Below, piece by piece: positions 6,680 to 8,885 of a stretch of 8,885 nucleotides of DNA (positions are counted from its first letter, which is position 1; each line of letters opens with the position of its first letter). The stretch lies in the NCBI GenBank assembly GCA_026985835.1, contig JALSPS010000075.1:1-8885 (forward strand), read 5' to 3'. The DNA is from Candidatus Kaiserbacteria bacterium (GTDB lineage: Bacteria > Patescibacteriota > Minisyncoccia > Phycocordibacterales > UBA2100). A model generated the notes under the pieces. The model ran no database searches. It was not told where the DNA came from and worked only from the letters and a program-made list of their open reading frames with translations. Position numbers and translations under genes: made by a program.

Positions 6680-7111
6680 TTATTTATTTAAAATTCTAAA
6701 AATTCTTTTCTCTAAATCATCAGTATGCAAAATTTCAACCTCAATTCTGTCAATATCTTTTAAACCAGAAATATAATCCGGCCATTCCACAAAAATCATA
6801 TTGCTCTTGTCATCCAACATATCTTTTATATCAAATCCTAAATCATCCCCTTCTCCTAACCTATAAGCATCAATATGAATAAAATTCTTCTGGTAACCCT
6901 TCGGTATTTTATAAGTTTTCATTATGTTAAATGTCGGACTTGTAATACCTTCTTTAATTCCAAGTTTTTTTGCGATTTCGCGTGCAAATGTTGTTTTTCC
7001 GGCGCCCAAATCTCCTTTGAGGAAACATAAATTTATATTTGTATCTTTCATTAATTCCAAGACCTCACCGGCAATATATGATAAATTATTTTTCTCCACA
7101 ACTCTTTTCAT
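6680..7111 (-). CDS. tsaE: tRNA threonylcarbamoyladenosine biosynthesis ATPase TsaE
   Basis: The 143-residue product has the usual length and motifs of the TsaE (YjeE) family. These are the Walker A loop GDLGAGKTT (33-41), TSPTF (57-61) in the switch I position, HIDAYRL (79-85), and VEW (108-110) in the Walker B position. TsaE works in the cytoplasm with TsaB and TsaD, hydrolysing ATP to keep the complex cycling as it places the threonylcarbamoyl group on A37 of ANN-decoding tRNAs. No tsaB or tsaD is in the window. The gene is convergent with the giant gene, ending at the shared hairpin, and divergent from pilB with only 30 bases between start codons. Its upstream bases (GAAAG four bases before ATG) make at best a poor Shine-Dalgarno. 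Confidence 0.95.
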   Translation of the reverse strand: MKRVVEKNNLSYIAGEVLELMKDTNINLCFLKGDLGAGKTTFAREIAKKLGIKEGITSPTFNIMKTYKIPKGYQKNFIHIDAYRLGEGDDLGFDIKDMLDDKSNMIFVEWPDYISGLKDIDRIEVEILHTDDLEKRIFRILNK

Positions 7112-7135
7112 AATACTTTCTTATTATGATACAAT
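7107..7135 (+). promoter_or_regulatory. pilB promoter, leaderless layout
   Basis: TTCATA (7107-7112, 4/6), 17 bases, then TACAAT (7130-7135, 5/6). Six bases (GTAAGT) separate the -10 from the pilB ATG at 7142, so the expected start of transcription is at or within a base of the A of ATG. No Shine-Dalgarno is present. The -35 overlaps the tsaE start codon on the other strand. The layout is the same as that of polA. Confidence 0.5.
7123..7131 (-). promoter_or_regulatory. Candidate tsaE -10 region, overlapping the pilB promoter
   Basis: On the minus strand CATAAT (7128-7123) and the overlapping TATCAT (7131-7126) each match the -10 consensus at 5 of 6. Use of CATAAT would start the transcript about five bases before the tsaE ATG. 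A good -35 (TTGTCA) exists upstream but only 14 bases away, so its use is doubtful. Confidence 0.3.
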
Positions 7136-7141
7136 GTAAGT

Positions 7142-8821
7142 ATGACAATACACTTTGATGAAGAAAAACGCAATGCAAGATTATCCGACTTGTATAAAAA
7201 AGAAGAAGAGGAACTCGCTCAAATGCTCTCTAATAAATATGGAATTCAGTATGTTGACCTAACCCGTCTTGCGATAGACACAAATGCTCTTAGACTAATA
7301 GAGGAAGATAGAGCCAGAAAAGCTGAAATTGCGCCTTTTAAAAAGGTTGGTAAAAGAATTTTTGTCGCAATGCGCGCGCCGGAGAGAAGCGATTCGCTCC
7401 TGGAGCTAAAAGAGCTTGAAAAACTTGGCTACATTGTTAAGAGGTTTATTGTATCAACAGCAAGCCTGGAGCATGCCTGGGATCACTATAAAGACCTTTC
7501 TCACGCAACAGCCTCAGAAGGCGGGGTTTTGGATATATCGGAAGAAGAGCTTCAGAATATGGCGAACAACTTAAACACAATTGATGATGTTCAAGGAAGT
7601 CTTCTCTCCGCAATAAGTTCAAAACAAACACATCACACCTCAAGATTATTAGAAGGGATAATTGCCGGCTCCCTTGCGCTTGATGCGTCAGATATTCACA
7701 TAGAGCCGGAAGAAAAAGTTGTTCGCTTACGATATAGGCTAGATGGAGTTCTTACGGATGTTATTGATTTTGACCATCCATCATACAAACTTATTTTATC
7801 AAGATTAAAATTGCTTTCCGGAATGAAATTAAATGTTAATTCTGGAGCTCAAGATGGAAGATTTAGTATTCATGTCGGAGAAAAAGAGATAGAAATTCGT
7901 TCCTCTTTGATTCCGGGAGCTTATGGGGAAACGGTTGTTATGCGTATTCTTGACCCTAAGCGAATCGGGCTTTCGCTAGAAGAGCTCGGTATGGATGAAT
8001 TTTTAATGAATATGTTTTTGCGTGAAATAAAAAAGCCAAATGGAATGATTTTAAATACAGGTCCAACAGGTTCCGGTAAAACAACAACTCTTTATGCATT
8101 TTTGAGAGCGGTAAATAAACCGGGAGTAAAAATAATTACTCTTGAAAATCCTATTGAATATCATCTTGACGGAATTGTCCAAACCCAAATTACGAATAAT
8201 TATACTTTTGCAAGCGGTCTAAGAGCCTTGTTACGACAAGACCCTGACATAATAATGGTTGGTGAGATTCGCGATCATGAAGTTGCTGAAACTGCAGTAC
8301 ATGCCGCCCTTACCGGTCATTTGGTATTTTCAACTCTACATACAAATAACGCCGCCGGAACATTTCCTCGACTTATAGATATGGGTATACAACCTGAAAT
8401 TATCGGCTCATCTGTAAATGTTTCAATGGCGCAGCGTCTCACAAGGCGTTTATGCCAACATTGCAAAAAGGCTGTCCCAATAACCGGAGACGCAAAACAA
8501 ACAATAGATAGAATTCTAGAAAAAATTCCGCGTCCCGACGCCCTGCCTCAAAACAGAGAGATAATGTGGGAGCCGGTTGGGTGCGAGAAATGCGCCGGAA
8601 TTGGATATAAAGGAAGAATTGCAATTCTGGAAGCGATTTTAATGGATAATCAAGTTGAAGAGGTTGTTCGCCATAACCCAACAGAGCTTGAAATATGGCA
8701 GGCTGCATTTCCACAAGGTATCCGCAGAATGGCGGAGCACGGTATCGTAAAAGTGCTTGAGGGTATTACCAGTCTTGAGGAGTTATCCCGTGTTGTAAAT
8801 CTTGACGAGGAACTGAGATAA
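7142..8821 (+). CDS. pilB: Type IV pilus assembly (extension) ATPase PilB/GspE family
   Basis: The 559-residue product is a full-length secretion ATPase. Residues about 20-120 form the N-terminal T2SSE_N/MshEN-like domain. A linker (120-165) leads to the ATPase core. This has the arginines of VVRLRYRLDG (193-202) and DGR (238-240), Walker A GPTGSGKT (307-314), the Asp box TLENPIEY (333-340, E335 the likely catalytic base), Walker B DIIMVGEIRD (369-378), and the His box from H387 to H400 (TGHLVFSTLHT). Cysteines C438, C441, C481 and C484 form the zinc-binding tetracysteine site typical of PilB/GspE and absent from the retraction ATPase PilT. It acts as a hexamer at the inner face of the membrane, powering pilin polymerisation with PilC. 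PilB is favoured over GspE because Patescibacteria generally keep type IV pili and not full type II secretion. No Shine-Dalgarno precedes the ATG, which sits six bases after a -10 box. Confidence 0.94.
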   Translation: MTIHFDEEKRNARLSDLYKKEEEELAQMLSNKYGIQYVDLTRLAIDTNALRLIEEDRARKAEIAPFKKVGKRIFVAMRAPERSDSLLELKELEKLGYIVKRFIVSTASLEHAWDHYKDLSHATASEGGVLDISEEELQNMANNLNTIDDVQGSLLSAISSKQTHHTSRLLEGIIAGSLALDASDIHIEPEEKVVRLRYRLDGVLTDVIDFDHPSYKLILSRLKLLSGMKLNVNSGAQDGRFSIHVGEKEIEIRSSLIPGAYGETVVMRILDPKRIGLSLEELGMDEFLMNMFLREIKKPNGMILNTGPTGSGKTTTLYAFLRAVNKPGVKIITLENPIEYHLDGIVQTQITNNYTFASGLRALLRQDPDIIMVGEIRDHEVAETAVHAALTGHLVFSTLHTNNAAGTFPRLIDMGIQPEIIGSSVNVSMAQRLTRRLCQHCKKAVPITGDAKQTIDRILEKIPRPDALPQNREIMWEPVGCEKCAGIGYKGRIAILEAILMDNQVEEVVRHNPTELEIWQAAFPQGIRRMAEHGIVKVLEGITSLEELSRVVNLDEELR

Positions 8822-8826
8822 AACAC

Positions 8827-8854
8827 TTGCTTTTTATAAGTTTTATCGTAAATT
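8827..8854 (+). promoter_or_regulatory. Weak candidate promoter after pilB
   Basis: TTGCTT (8827-8832), a 16-base spacer and TAAATT (8849-8854) could drive the gene starting at 8876. The matches are modest (3/6 and 4/6), and read-through from pilB is an equally good explanation for expression of the next gene. Confidence 0.2.
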
Positions 8855-8875
8855 GTCAAAAGACCGGGGGAACAA

Positions 8876-8885
8876 ATGGAAAGAG
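8876..8885 (+). CDS. Probable start of the next gene (three codons, partial)
   Basis: ATG GAA AGA begins at 8876, preceded by GGGGGAA at 8866-8872, a plausible ribosome binding site at normal spacing. It is the only clear Shine-Dalgarno-like sequence in the window. It lies 54 bases after the pilB stop on the same strand, so another pilus gene (pilT or pilC) would be a natural guess, but three codons cannot show it. Confidence 0.45.

Noticed and set aside
7142..8821. Retraction ATPase PilT instead of PilB
   Set aside because: The N-terminal T2SSE_N-like domain, the 559-residue length and the four zinc-site cysteines (438, 441, 481, 484) fit PilB/GspE. PilT is about 350 residues and lacks both.
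1..8885. Recoded TGA, CRISPR arrays, tRNA or rRNA genes, insertion sequences
   Set aside because: All genes read through with the standard code; there are no spaced direct repeats, no tRNA-like cloverleaf and no transposase or terminal inverted repeats.

Overview
The window looks like a chromosomal segment from a Candidate Phyla Radiation (Patescibacteria, probably Parcubacteria-like) bacterium. This is inferred from four things: low GC with A/T-rich codons; a giant Lys- and Cys-rich exported protein ending in an Ig-like domain plus a peptidoglycan-binding domain of the style common in that group; type IV pilus machinery; and genes lacking Shine-Dalgarno sequences. TGA is not read as a sense codon in any gene here, so there is no sign of the Gracilibacteria-type code. 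No RNA gene, insertion sequence or CRISPR array was seen.

Layout. On the minus strand, 1-1808 holds the first 602 codons of DNA polymerase I (polA), cut by the window edge. An AT-rich 118-bp divergent intergenic region (1809-1926) follows. It contains a leaderless-type polA promoter, an extended -10 promoter facing the other way, and a 13-bp palindrome. The plus strand at 1927-6636 encodes a single 1569-residue protein that I cannot assign to a named family. It has a membrane anchor, a helical region, a cluster of cysteine-rich repeats (C-x12-C-x3-C-x10/11-C with a P-[SP]-W-C end), coiled coils, a cationic hydrophobic middle, a proline-rich hinge, a Gln-rich coiled coil, two Ig-like segments and a C-terminal peptidoglycan-binding module. 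A strong hairpin (6651-6679) lies between this gene and the convergent tsaE (6680-7111, minus), and appears to terminate both. A 30-bp divergent gap with overlapping promoter elements separates tsaE from pilB (7142-8821, plus), the assembly ATPase of type IV pili. A further plus-strand gene probably starts at 8876, three codons before the window ends.

How they fit together. polA (replication and repair) and tsaE (t6A tRNA modification) are housekeeping genes. pilB drives pilus extension, and the giant protein is probably a cell-envelope or surface protein. Nothing shows that the giant protein and the pilus are functionally linked: the giant gene is separated from pilB by a terminator and a gene on the opposite strand. 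The parts most worth attention are the giant multidomain protein with its cysteine repeat, the shared TACAAT-N6-ATG leaderless promoter layout of polA and pilB, and the apparent loss of the proofreading half-domain in PolA.
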